Of a stretch of DNA of 64,000 nucleotides, positions 55,141-64,000 are shown piece after piece. Where the stretch lies: positions 48,990 to 112,989 of the forward strand of contig JAFISE010000109.1 of assembly GCA_022560025.1 (NCBI GenBank), read 5' to 3'. Position numbers and translations under genes: made by a program. The notes beneath the pieces were generated by a model. It was not told the origin of the DNA. It did no database searches and was given only the letters and a program-made list of their open reading frames with translations. Each line of letters begins with the position of its first letter. Position 1 is the first letter of the stretch. Source of the stretch: Stagonosporopsis chrysanthemi. Lineage: Eukaryota > Ascomycota > Dothideomycetes > Pleosporales > Didymellaceae.

Positions 55141-55976
55141 TCTGCAATAGACAAGGTAATAAAAATCACGTTAGACTTCTAAGACTAGCATGGCCTGGAC
55201 GTTGAGATAGCGGACTAGAACAAGCTAGCCGACCTACTGCGCGTGCGGACTGTACACGAGGTGCAGGCACTGTTCTATCCTGGCCTTAAGCCTGGCGTAG
55301 ACCCTTGTTCCTTAGACACACGTCAACAAGACTTCTTCCTAGATGCAGATGATGTTGCATACACCAGGTTGTATTAAATGGTTCTTTGAGAACTAGGACG
55401 CCATTTCATCAAGCAAGAAGGAAAGCTAATAAGCATCGTGATGTCTTACGTCGCTTTGTGGGCGAATGCGGAACCTAAAAAGGTCTCAGAGCGCGACAAC
55501 AATAAGCCTGCACTGCGAAAAGACCTAGTCCCTGCGCTGCGAGCAAAGTATAGCGACAATGCTGACGGTAAGTCCCACGCCCTCCAGCAGGCCGTACTTG
55601 ATCACGTGCATAACAATGCAAAAGACTTCACCAGCACCACGCTAGAGCACTATCTCTACAAGCATCCAAGCGGAGACAACAAAGCCTACAGCACACGGTT
55701 CAAGCACAAAGTGTAGAGACAAGTGCTGTCAATCGTCACTACCTACGCAGGGCCGCCTCTGCAACACAGGCACTTCGCCAGGCCCGTATCAGAGGAGACT
55801 CGCAAGATGAGTCCGCCTACGGTTGCGCAGACTGCGCGTGATCTGATCTGTCAGATCCCAGAAGTTGCGAACGATCCAGCGCTTCGGTCAGCAACTGCAG
55901 CCGAACAGATGCTAAGGACAATGCAGCCAGTGATTGCTCAATGGATATCAAAGCAACACGTGCGCGTGTCGAATTC
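55141..55976 (+). pseudogene. Multi-stop gene relic
   Basis: One frame stays coherent over about 275 codons: LADLLRVRTVHEVQALFYPG, DPCSLDTRQQDFFLDADDVA, then ELGRHFIKQEGKLISIVMSY, ADGKSHALQQAVLDHVHNNA and a final TVAQTARDLICQIPEVANDP. It is broken by stops at 55180 (TAA), 55186 (TAG), 55216 (TAG), 55375 (TAA), 55387 (TGA) and 55714 (TAG). The persistence of one frame through six stops shows decay by point mutation, without frameshifts. No family recognised; it could be a host gene or part of a transposon. A family C LTR cuts its 3' end. Confidence 0.6.
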
Positions 55977-56160
55977 TGTAACTGCGTGAGCAGTGTCAAG
56001 TGGGTGCTGCGGGTCAACGCTTGTATTGCTATCTGTTCTCGTGTTGTGATGTTATGATGTTCGTCTACAGGAGCCCTCAGCTCAGAGGTAAGTGCACTTG
56101 CCCACACCGGGCAGTGCCTGCTACAATGGAATATCATGTGATCTATGCCACGTGGTTACA
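55977..56160 (-). mobile_element. Solo LTR, family C, inverted copy
   Basis: 184 bp, TGTAACTGCG...CGTGGTTACA on the plus strand, the reverse complement of the 49788 copy with a few differences. Flanks AATTC and GTGTT do not match. It truncates the 55.1-56 kb relic. Confidence 0.9.
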
Positions 56161-56888
56161 GTGTTCGCACTTGCCCATGTGCTAAATGTGTGATTTGAGC
56201 TTTTTGCTTACCCTGTTCGTGTTGCAGCCATTCCTCGCCTGCTAGACAGGGTCTGTCACCGGACCGGGTCAGTCAAATTATGCAAGTGCACAGTGTTGAC
56301 GAACCATCACGTTTTCTTCCCCGGAACTTCCATACCAACAAACGAACCAACAAACATGTTACCTTGTAATCTAAGCTGGATCCATGTGCTGGAGAATGCC
56401 GCCGTGCAATTCGATAGCGGGCCTCGGAGCTTCTCAGTGGCGAGCGAGTCCAGCTTTATCCACAGACTGAGTACGACCCGCCCAACAAGGACTATGATAA
56501 GCTGTTCTGGCGCAATGCAAGAACGCAAAGAAGACTAGTAATGTAGCGTTGCGACATTGTAGCATTGTGGCATTGCTTGACACGTGGTCGGTTATCGGTG
56601 CTTGTTAAAATGTATGGACCCGCCTTGTTCTGTTGAATTACGTCAAGGGCCGCTCTCCCAATCCTTTCGCATCAGGCGTCATCACATGTTTCTTGGCGAC
56701 ACGAGTCCACTCAATGCGTGGGATGTAGTGACTGCACAGAATCTGTCTCACGGTGGTCTATCATAAGCCTAGACACCGATACATTCCTTTTTATTAATTA
56801 TCATAGAGACAATATAGCTTTGTGATACTAGGAGGAGCGCTTAGAGCAACGCAAGACTCCCGTGTTTCTAGTTTGCAGCACACTAGTC
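56161..56888. other. Intergenic
   Basis: Short frames without domains (for example 56293-56538 plus). A series of AATGTAGC/GACATTGTAGC-like motifs near 56540-56580 recalls the TGTGACATT motifs near 49.7 kb. Confidence 0.45.
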
Positions 56889-57391
56889 CTAATGAAATAG
56901 CCGAAGATATCTCTGCTTCAAGCTGTATCCGATCATCGCTCTGAAACCCACTGGCTGTTTGGGAACAACAGACATCGCCCTTGGGTAAGTTTGCACGTCC
57001 GAGCTCTCTCTAGATCTGTCTTGGCCGGCCCTTCTGATAACAGTGCGGTCTCCGTTGGTCAAGACCTTTGACAATTTGCTGCTGTCCTGAGTCCCTCTTG
57101 AGCAATGCGTTACTGCTCCTACTCTTGAAAGATTCGTAGCCTCTGGGACAACGCGTTCTGCATTACCTCTCCTGCTGTGCTGCCGCCGCTTCTTTCTTTC
57201 CTGATAAGGCACTACCGCCCGAAAATCAGGTTACTAGTACTCAGCGAGGACTTTGTCTGCTCACCTGTGCCACCTCCTGCCTCAACGCCTATGCGTTCGA
57301 TTTTGGGACGCTCAAAGACGCGAATTTCCCAGCCTTGATTGGAGAGCATCTCCCTCACCTGTGTCTGTAGGCTTCGTGGCGAGATATCCAT
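56889..57391 (-). CDS. Small basic protein, two exons
   Basis: Exons 57265-57391 and 56889-57211, with a 53-bp intron (GTGAGC...GGTAG). Spliced: 450 nt, 149 aa. It starts MDISPRSLQTQVREMLSNQG and continues WEIRVFERPKIERIGVEAGG, then after the junction PYQERKKRRQHSRRGNAERV. The end is basic and Ser-rich with MSVVPKQPVGFRAMIGYSLK. A short helical N-terminus followed by a basic tail could be DNA- or RNA-binding, but that is a guess. The intron phase and continuous composition on both sides support splicing. No family recognised. Confidence 0.62.
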
Positions 57392-58002
57392 AGTGGATGT
57401 ACAGTAGACCTGCAGACGCGGGAGGCAAACACAGCGCGGAGGATAGCGGCCCTATTTATCCACACTGGCTTAAATGCGAGCGATCTTGCTGGCGCCTCTT
57501 GGCATATGCTGTACGGTAGGAGCACCGTATGTTGTTTCGATCACAGAGAGATGTTTGCATCGACGACTTATCCAGACGCTTCTAATTGGCTTAAACCCGC
57601 TTTAGAGCTAGTCTCTTCTTTCAACTCGTCCAACGTGGTCTGATAACATTGGTAGATCAGATGTGCGTTTACACTAGTAATCAATAATTGCACGCTTTCT
57701 TACACTAAAGCATAGTATCTGCAGGTAGACCAAGTTACATGATGGTATAACCTTGAACCTTGAGCTCAAACTAATTCTCCACACCTTAGCCTTGGTTACA
57801 TTAGCAAAGTATCGTAGTAGCTGTAATTTGTGATCAGAAATGCACATAGAACCAAACCCTAAATACTGCTACAGGTCCTTCACGCACCAGCTAAGGTAAC
57901 TGAGTTTAAGAGAACCAGGAGAGTAGTGTGTGATACGAACACCTTCAATACCAAAGCAGAATATCTTCCAGCGCTTTCTGTTTCTTCCGTGCGTTAGACG
58001 GA
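57392..58002. other. Intergenic
   Basis: No gene or repeat recognised; presumably includes the promoter of the minus-strand gene. Confidence 0.45.
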
Positions 58003-58412
58003 ATGCAATGCAACACTGACTCCATGCACAGTGTTGTGGGCGAAAGGTACTTGCGACCTCTTAAAAACATGTCTTATCTACATAAAAGCATTCTGCGTCT
58101 TGTAACTCCACTACCTGGAGACCGCTACAATCTACCAGCTCTTCCTGATATCCATCCTTCTATCAATGCGTTCATCGCATTACAAAATCTGTCAAGGTTG
58201 CATAATAACGTCTTGCAGTTATAGAGTATTCAGCCACGCTGTGTCCGAAGTGCAGCAGAGAAGCGGGCGGGATAGATTGCAATGTCTGCCAACAGGCTCG
58301 GGCAAACAGTTTGCGTAGATACGAAGAGTGGTTAGACATGATGCAACAGCTGCTAGCAATCAGCGAAGAGTCGGGTGAAATTTTACATTCAATGCCTCCC
58401 TACATAGGTTGA
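58003..58412 (+). pseudogene. Possible CxxC protein in two frames
   Basis: The first frame (ATG 58003, ending at 58224) contains HKSILRLVTPLPGDRYNLPA and IHPSINAFIALQNLSRLHNN. The next frame, overlapping its end, reads YSATLCPKCSREAGGIDCNV-CQQARANSLRRYEEW and LLAISEESGEILHSMPPYIG up to TGA 58410. Two C-x2-C pairs suggest a zinc-binding fold. A frameshift or unresolved splice joins them. No family identified. Confidence 0.4.
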
Positions 58413-58589
58413 CACAGATCTAGTCTAGCAACACACTGCAATGGCGAAATGGCTACGGGTACGAAAGTGTCTAGAAACTAGATCCCAAGTTCCTCCATAG
58501 CTTCAGCTGTCAGCTTGAGCACGGCAGTAGTATTCTAGGACTACTTTAAAGCACCAGAGCAGTAAAGCAACATACCTGTTGTGAACATA

Positions 58590-58687
58590 TAAGTCGCACA
58601 ACAATGGGTGAGGTTTTGACATGACTACGACTGGCTCTTAGATAGGCGGGGACTGAGCAGTATGATATCACTAGAGAGAGCACGGAG
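58590..58687 (+). repeat. Dispersed repeat D, copy 1
   Basis: TAAGTCGCACAACAATGGGT...GGGGACTGAGCAG...GATATCAC...GAGAGCACGGAG, matching 63281-63387 with small indels. No inverted ends are evident, so its class is unknown. Confidence 0.8.
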
Positions 58688-58790
58688 CGTCGTAGGTACG
58701 ATTAGGCTCGGTGAGTGTGCCGTCCGGTGGTTGTTCGTTCGGCTCCGAGTATCTAGTTTGAGATTAGAACAAGTTTTGCTTGGAGTTCTC

Positions 58791-59036
58791 TCAGTCGAAC
58801 CTGTCTGGCACCTCTTGTTCCACACTACTGAACTTCCGTTTCTTGTTCATCTCACTATGCTGAAAGTGACCTAGAATTGTGACAGCAAATTGTGACTTGA
58901 CGGACTCAGGTCGTCCGCGGACGTCGTTTGTCTGGATCCAAGGAACGGCGCGAGGAATAGAGAACTCGATTGGGCGAAGGAAAGCAGGCCCGCTGTAAGC
59001 TGAATTGACGCCCCCCATCGCGCTCTCCAGGTACAT
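58791..59036 (-). CDS. Weak minus-strand frame
   Basis: 81 aa from ATG 59036 (MYLESAMGGVNSAYSGPAFL), protein-like, with a basic NKKRKFSS. The same frame continues past TGA and TAA for a further 40 codons of plausible sequence, so it may be a decayed longer gene. No family recognised. Confidence 0.3.
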   Translation of the reverse strand: MYLESAMGGVNSAYSGPAFLRPIEFSIPRAVPWIQTNDVRGRPESVKSQFAVTILGHFQHSEMNKKRKFSSVEQEVPDRFD

Positions 59037-59904
59037 CCCTGTAATATTCTCAGTTGGTCTAGCTACCTTAGCAGTAGTAATGTAACCCTAATCCACATCT
59101 GTCCCAGAGAATGCACGGGTTGTTCCCGATGCATGTATCCTTTCGCCAGCACGGCTAAGGCAGGCCCGTCTCGCCGACTGCTCACCTGAGCATTAATAAT
59201 GTGAAGCTAAACATACCTACGTATTGAGAAGATTTGTCGAGTACAACCCAATGCCAATCATAGTGGTACATTCGGGTTGCGCTCAGACGGATCACCTGCA
59301 TAAATGAAACCGGCGACGCTCAGACCTGTAGCGCCACGAGAGCGGTGACAAAGCTAGGCATGTTATGTGACGTACAGTAGCACGAATGACCTGGCATACA
59401 TGCTCAGCAATAATGATGCTGCGCCCCTGCGAGCTGCCTGTCTTCTGCATGAAGGGTTACCTAGTCCGATAACCTCGGGTCGTTTGCCAGTTCTGTTAAG
59501 TGCTAGAATCCTTCGAAGGAGCGCTGTCAGATTGACACTTCTCCTATGCGGAACGACGTGGATCTGACGCCACGACATTTCGTGTGTTTGCTTTTTATCC
59601 TGGTAAGCGCCTGTCGCTTGTTGTCATATTATTGCCAAGGTAGATCTGAGCTCGATACTGGGGCCTGATAGGCAGTCCCCTTGGCGGACGGAACGTGCGC
59701 GTGGCATTATTGATGGATCTGATGAAGTTGATGAAGTTGATGCTTTTGATCGTTTTGATTACCTATTCCGATGAGTTTGATAAACCTTGTCGGTGGGCCG
59801 AGTGCCAAGGCTGTACCCCACCTCATCAAAAGTCCTCGCGTAAGATTCATCGCGAACGGCATGTAACAACTCCGGCCACCCTCGCTGGACCTGGCGTATC
59901 ATAC
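59037..59904. other. Intergenic
   Basis: Contains a (GATGAAGTT)n-like short repeat near 59718-59740. No gene supported. Confidence 0.45.
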
Positions 59905-60384
59905 ATGAGCTCAAACCCTCAGAGCCAGTCAAAAGCCCAGCAGAAGGCTGGCTTCTCAGACGATTACTGGCGCAAGTATCTCGTAAGTCGTTCCTGCTCT
60001 TATCTTGCTCCCGCGCACTCATCAGGCCATAGTTCGTAACGCGTACAATTGCCAAAGCTCTTGTCCGGGAATCAGTCTCATCTAAAGATGTTGAGAAGCT
60101 ATCATGGGATGACCTGACGTTGGACGAGCAAAATAAGGCCATTCTAGATGTACTGGACAAAGGCAAGGCCCAAGGGATTCGGAGCATGGACGAATTAGAC
60201 AAGACAAACATCAGAGATCGTCTTAGAAAAGCTATTGTAGACGTTCAGCGAAGTAAGCTTCGTGCATTGTGATTGATAACTAAAGCTGACTGCGGCAGGT
60301 AGCAAGAGGGTTCAAACGGTAGTTCCTGCAGTTGCAAACTCTAGGCCGGTGGGCAGTCGACCATACGACCCGGTCAGGGATTAG
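59905..60384 (+). CDS. Intact member of a small paralogue family
   Basis: Three exons: 59905-59982, 60033-60252, 60299-60384 (introns 50 and 46 bp, GTAAGT...CATAG and GTAAGC...GCTGAC...GGCAG). Spliced: 384 nt, 127 aa, starting MSSNPQSQSKAQQKAGFSDD. It shares with the 43.2-43.6 kb copy the YWRKYL...AKAL motif, LSWDDLTL, a helix ending VQRS, the intron position at QR|S and the C-terminal YDPVRD. Predicted all-helical, soluble, charged. If the last intron is not spliced the protein ends SKLRAL instead. No known family or function. Confidence 0.68.
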
Positions 60385-60524
60385 GCGTGTGATGATGTTA
60401 CCTGATATTGGTGTGGCGCGGGATAAGTTCGGCGAGGTCACAGTGGCAGTGATACAGAGCGCTTACCGACATAAAACAAACTGTGTTGAACTTACCACAT
60501 GCGAGATTTGGTAGATTTAGGAAT

Positions 60525-60898
60525 ATGATTCATGATCTTCTGCACTCTAGTGATTGTGATGCCTACATACATGCATTAGCGCACGACCAACACGGTCCGG
60601 TCTGGTTGTCTCAGGCATACCAGTTCAGATCAGCGGCGGCGATGGTTACCGCCGTTCATCGAAGTGCATTTGTCCCAGGGCTGATTGGATCGCTCAGGCA
60701 TTGATCGTTGCTCCATGGTATTTTCACGGCGAGCAGCTGCTAGAATCCAACCTCGCTCGCAGGAGTACTACTCCCAAGCCACGACGTAAAATCTTGGAAG
60801 CGTCAACACTTCGCCCAGATTACCGCTTTCGTATTCCTACCCTTGAAAGGAAACGACGTGCAAGCACTCTTCCGGAGATCGTTGCTCGAACTAGATGA
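60525..60898 (+). pseudogene. Possible gene with a frameshift
   Basis: From ATG 60525 (MIHDLLHSSDCDAYIHALAH) the frame runs to GLIGSLRH-stop at 60704, and an overlapping +1 frame continues APWYFHGEQLLESNLARRST and RKILEASTLRPDYRFRIPTL. Both parts look like protein, so a one-base shift near 60695-60704 may have broken a gene of about 120 aa. No family recognised. Confidence 0.4.
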
Positions 60899-61152
60899 CT
60901 GAGTACAACCCAGTCAAGGCTGATACTCAGTCAGGATCCTTCGATCGCGAACAAATCACGCACGTCCAATACATCGGCTCGTGATGGACAGGTGCCAACT
61001 TATCAAGCATGGTCACCGTAGGCAAGGAGTCGGAAGACCTCCCTGCAGCGGGAGAAATAATAACGTCATTGTTGAGTTAGAGGTTGCTACGTTTCCGTCC
61101 CCAGCAGCGAATGATCGCGTGGTACCCAAAGTGTGGAGGAAGTACAGTATTC

Positions 61153-62532
61153 TTAGACAAGGAGTATGTGCAATATACCTTGCAGAACGGTTGCGTCCAT
61201 TCCAAGGACTAAACACTCGGTGTTTTCTGCCTCCATAATTATTCGTTCCAACAACGCAGTGAGATTTGACTTTGTAAGCTGGGTATCTGTTGGAAGCCAG
61301 CGTCTGAGTTCAGATCTGTAAACGGCTACTAAAATGATGGCGACCTCGAAGCGTCTTTCCATAGTCAGTCTAAGCCTGAACATAGTAATGCAGCGGACTT
61401 ACTCGTGGATTGCTTGGTCTCTATTGGTTTGGCATGCTCTACACATACGTGCCCCGGGTGAAGCCAGTGAAGTGGAAACGCTGACGCACTGGAACGCGGA
61501 TGTTATGCACTGGGAAACTACATTGATAAGACTGCGCTCGCTGTTGTTGAGAACCGCCGTCTCGGCGATTTGAGGCAGAATGTTCTTCTGCTTCCTTACA
61601 ATTTGTAAGATTGGGAGCAACGCCATAGAGCATGCCCTAGAATAGCAGCTGCAGATTTGTCCTGTATCCGAGTATAGTGACAGGGTGTCCTTATCTTCCC
61701 AGAATAGAGTTGGTGGTAAGCATTGTTTGCTTGTGCGCATTTGAGCAAGGTGTATTCCTGCGCGGCTGACCATTTCTTCAATGCCGCTTGTCTTGTGCTC
61801 AGAGTATCCAGCTGTGCTGTAAAGTATTCTGAAGATCTCATCGGAACAGAGTTGGATATATTCTTCGTACTTCCATGTTTTACTCTGGACTAACTCGCAC
61901 CCCTCTGAATGAATCCTTGATCGTTTCTCGTTGAATGCGAGTTCAACCCAATCTTTCTGGAGTGGTAGAGGTTGGTCTGACGCACGAACGCCTTTTGAAC
62001 CCTCTTCCAGATGTTCGAGTAACTCGGTGAAGCGAGTGATAGTAGACCACGAACCATAGGTCTCCTTCGCAAGTTTTGTCAAGCCCGATGTCGTACGAGC
62101 ATCTAAGCCAACATGCTTAGGCGAAGCTTGTGGAGCGCTGTGCAAAGTGTTCGGGTCTTTCACTCGCTGATTGACACCGCGGCGTTGTTTCAGGTAGGTA
62201 GTCTCAAAAATCTGTATTCTATCATCGAGATCAGAGACTTTCTTTGAGACCTGCTGGACGAGGAAGATGATTTGCGTAAGTTGTGTGTCTTGTCTAGGAT
62301 TTTTAGCTGAGGTATGAGGTGCTGGCGCAGTGAAGTCTTACCTAGTTGGTTGAACATACGCAAAGGTGCATTCTTGGTTCAGTCTTGTACAGCTGCTGCA
62401 GGGGTATTGTCTGTCACATCTCTGCTTGCGGTTGCGACATAGCTGACAAGCTTGCGACCCTCGAGACTTCTTTGTCGTGTCTTCTAGTTGATAGGTATTG
62501 TGATGCGCGAGCGCATCATGTCTCCGCTTCAT
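61153..62532 (-). CDS. Zn2Cys6 transcription factor
   Basis: Three exons: 62342-62532, 61403-62293 and 61153-61354, with two 48-bp introns (GTAAGA...CCTAG; GTAAGT...CTGAC...GAAAG). Spliced: 1284 nt, 427 aa. I use ATG 62532 because the frame upstream opens only at GTG. Residues 29-55 form the binuclear cluster C-x2-C-x6-C-x5-C-x2-C-x6-C (ACQLCRNRKQRCDRQ, CSSCTRLNQEC). A coiled-coil linker with QVSKKVSDLDDRIQIFETTY follows the first splice, typical of dimerising Gal4-type factors. The rest is helical, with no clear fungal-trans signature. The 3' end is less certain because a further donor (GTATAT) lies near it. Likely binds CGG-type sites; targets unknown. Confidence 0.85.
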
Positions 62533-63280
62533 GCTGAGCAGGATTGCGATGAAGTCTGCCACAACAATTAGGTTCTGACGTGGTCACCAAATTGGCTGTT
62601 TGGATATGGGCAGTATCGATGACAGAAATTTGCATGCCTGTCAAACGACTGATCAACACCACGGGCTTCGCCCTAATCATGACATGTTCTCAGCGCACGG
62701 TTATGAATATGCAAGCCGTACTGCTCTGTATGCACAATTTCGGCGCTGAATATCGAGATTATGGTGCACAACCCTAACCCGGGACTACTGTGTCTGCACT
62801 CTTCATCTGCATAACTTGGCAGGGTGTGCCGCATCTTTTCAAGCCCCATGCATACACGCCCTGCAGCTTCAGTCATGTAGAGCAATGCAATCTCGGATGC
62901 GGGTTGTCCCCAAGGTCCTTCGGCGCGGCTTGGCGTGGCTTGACGCCACGCTTACCTTGGTGCATCCTCCTACATACCACGCCAAAACTGGATTACACCT
63001 CGCAAATCGCAGAATCAAGGCAGGGACGAAAGATCCTGAATGAGGGAGAGGGACGATTATCATTTCGACACTGGATCTAGCCACGAGGCGGTATGACGTT
63101 GCACTCTTGGAGCAAATGATCAAGAGCTCTCAGTGCTCCATCTGCGGACTCGTTGTCGATCTCGCTCCTCCCGTTCTTGGATTCCAACGCTACGAACTAT
63201 AAGTTAGTTATGGAAGGTGGTACAGATGCCGGCGCGGTAGCAAGCCGTGCATCATAACTTGAGGGATTCAGCCATAATCC
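62533..63280. other. Intergenic
   Basis: Short overlapping frames without domains. No repeat recognised. Confidence 0.45.
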
Positions 63281-63387
63281 TAAGTCGCACAACAATGGGT
63301 GAGGTTTTGATATAACTATTACTGCCTTTTATTGCTCTTGGATGGGTGGGGACTGAGCAGCAGGATATCACGGGAGAGAGCACGGAG
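63281..63387 (+). repeat. Dispersed repeat D, copy 2
   Basis: Matches 58590-58687 in the ends and centre, with a 9-bp longer middle (GCCTTTTATTGCT). Both copies are in the same orientation, 4.7 kb apart. Confidence 0.8.
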
Positions 63388-63834
63388 TTCTTATGTCTGC
63401 AATAAGAGAGAACACACCACCTTCCTCGTCAACGAAACCATAGCAGGCGAGCCGAAGTTCTACCGTGTCTGTGCGCGTGATGCGCGTTTCGCGTGATGCG
63501 CACCCACCACTTTTTGGGGTATCACCAAAATGAGGTTATTGAGCCACACACAATAGATAATATTACAAGAATTTTTGGTGGACTACTCTATAGACCTATG
63601 CGACTACTTTCTGTAAACAAACTTTTTAGTAGGACGAATTGCGCGGCCGTGGCGGCTCTGTGTACTCGGTGGGGTTGGGGAACGCTCGTGAGCAATAGGC
63701 CGACTACCACCACTTACAGCACCACGATTCTGCTTCTTTCTGGGTGCTGCAGACTGTGAAGCCTTTCGCTTGCCTGTTTTGGGTAATTGTTTACTTTTTG
63801 AAGCGTTGCGAGCGTCCTTCTGACGCTGCTTTTC
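63388..63834. other. Intergenic
   Basis: No gene supported; a plus frame at 63493-63759 has no domain. Confidence 0.45.
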
Positions 63835-64000
63835 TGTGACGGTTATGAGAAGCAGATCACGTGTTGGTGGTCTGGTGTTGCTTCCTCATCCTATAGAGCA
63901 TCTGTGACGGTTATGAGAAGCAGATCACGTGTTGGTGGTCTGGTGTTGCTTCCTCATCCTATAGAGCATCTGTGACGGTTATGAGAAGCAGATCACGTGT
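63835..64000 (+). repeat. 68-bp tandem repeat running off the window
   Basis: TGTGACGGTTATGAGAAGCA...CCTATAGAGCATC starts at 63835, 63903 and 63971; the first two units are identical and the third is cut by the window end. A single diverged unit lies at 10985-11052. Confidence 0.92.

Noticed and set aside
1..64000. Nuclear code with TAA/TAG as Gln
   Set aside because: Intact genes end at TAA or TAG in the expected places, so reassignment does not fit; nonsense mutation is simpler.
1..64000. CRISPR arrays, bacterial operons, riboswitches or rRNA
   Set aside because: None seen; the tandem repeats have no unique spacers, and the gene structure is fungal. tRNAs could not be screened reliably by eye.

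Overview
The window is eukaryotic DNA from a filamentous ascomycete (Pezizomycotina; Dothideomycetes is my best guess, from family resemblance only). Reasons: genes are interrupted by introns of about 46-60 bp with GTAAGT/GTGAGC-type donors and CTGAC/CTAAC-like branch sites, there are fungal-only families (velvet, Zn2Cys6 and fungal-trans regulators, Ndt80/PhoG, PTH11-like rhodopsin domain, PCL-type cyclin), and the repeats are fungal LTR, pogo and MITE types. There are no bacterial-style operons. Coding density is low, most open frames are chance, and many real genes are broken. It looks like an accessory or repeat-rich compartment, not a conserved core region.

Layout. 1-12 kb: a two-repeat Myb/SANT gene (1563-2660), a three-exon fungal-trans regulator (5007-6643), an Ndt80-like gene split by a solo LTR (8472-9759) and a velvet-domain gene (11322-11843). 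14-17 kb: three unrecognised genes and a 28-bp minisatellite. 19-23 kb: a solo LTR, long G tracts around an assembly gap, a MITE, a three-exon histone H3 variant (21192-21736), and a second-family solo LTR beside a decayed PTH11-like gene. 24-26 kb: an FHA-like gene tail-to-tail with an asparaginase carrying one internal stop. 27-38 kb: MITEs, a pogo-type transposase relic, a broken F-box-like gene, a gene with a D...ExK motif, a Copia RNase H remnant, a 12-bp repeat around a second gap and an unrecognised 323-aa gene. 39-49 kb: another solo LTR, several unrecognised genes, a regulator relic paralogous to the 5-6.6 kb gene, and a small two-exon gene. 49-57 kb: solo LTRs of families B and C, a PCL-like cyclin with an internal stop, a decayed signal-anchor protein, a multi-stop relic and a two-exon basic protein. 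58-64 kb: dispersed repeats, an intact paralogue of the broken 43-kb gene, a Zn2Cys6 regulator and a 68-bp tandem array.

How it fits together. There is no visible pathway. Almost every recognised gene is a regulator or chromatin protein: Myb, Ndt80, velvet, two fungal-trans/Zn2Cys6 regulators plus a relic, FHA, a cyclin and an H3 variant. Nearly half of the confident loci are disrupted by in-frame stops, frameshifts or solo LTRs. Three LTR families are defined here by TG...CA ends, and four of the eight full-length copies have perfect 5-bp target-site duplications. The most interesting items are the H3 variant (no residue equivalent to K27, K56 replaced by N, enlarged tail linker), the solo LTR that split an otherwise intact Ndt80-like frame, and the pair of small paralogues of which one is interrupted by a stop codon.
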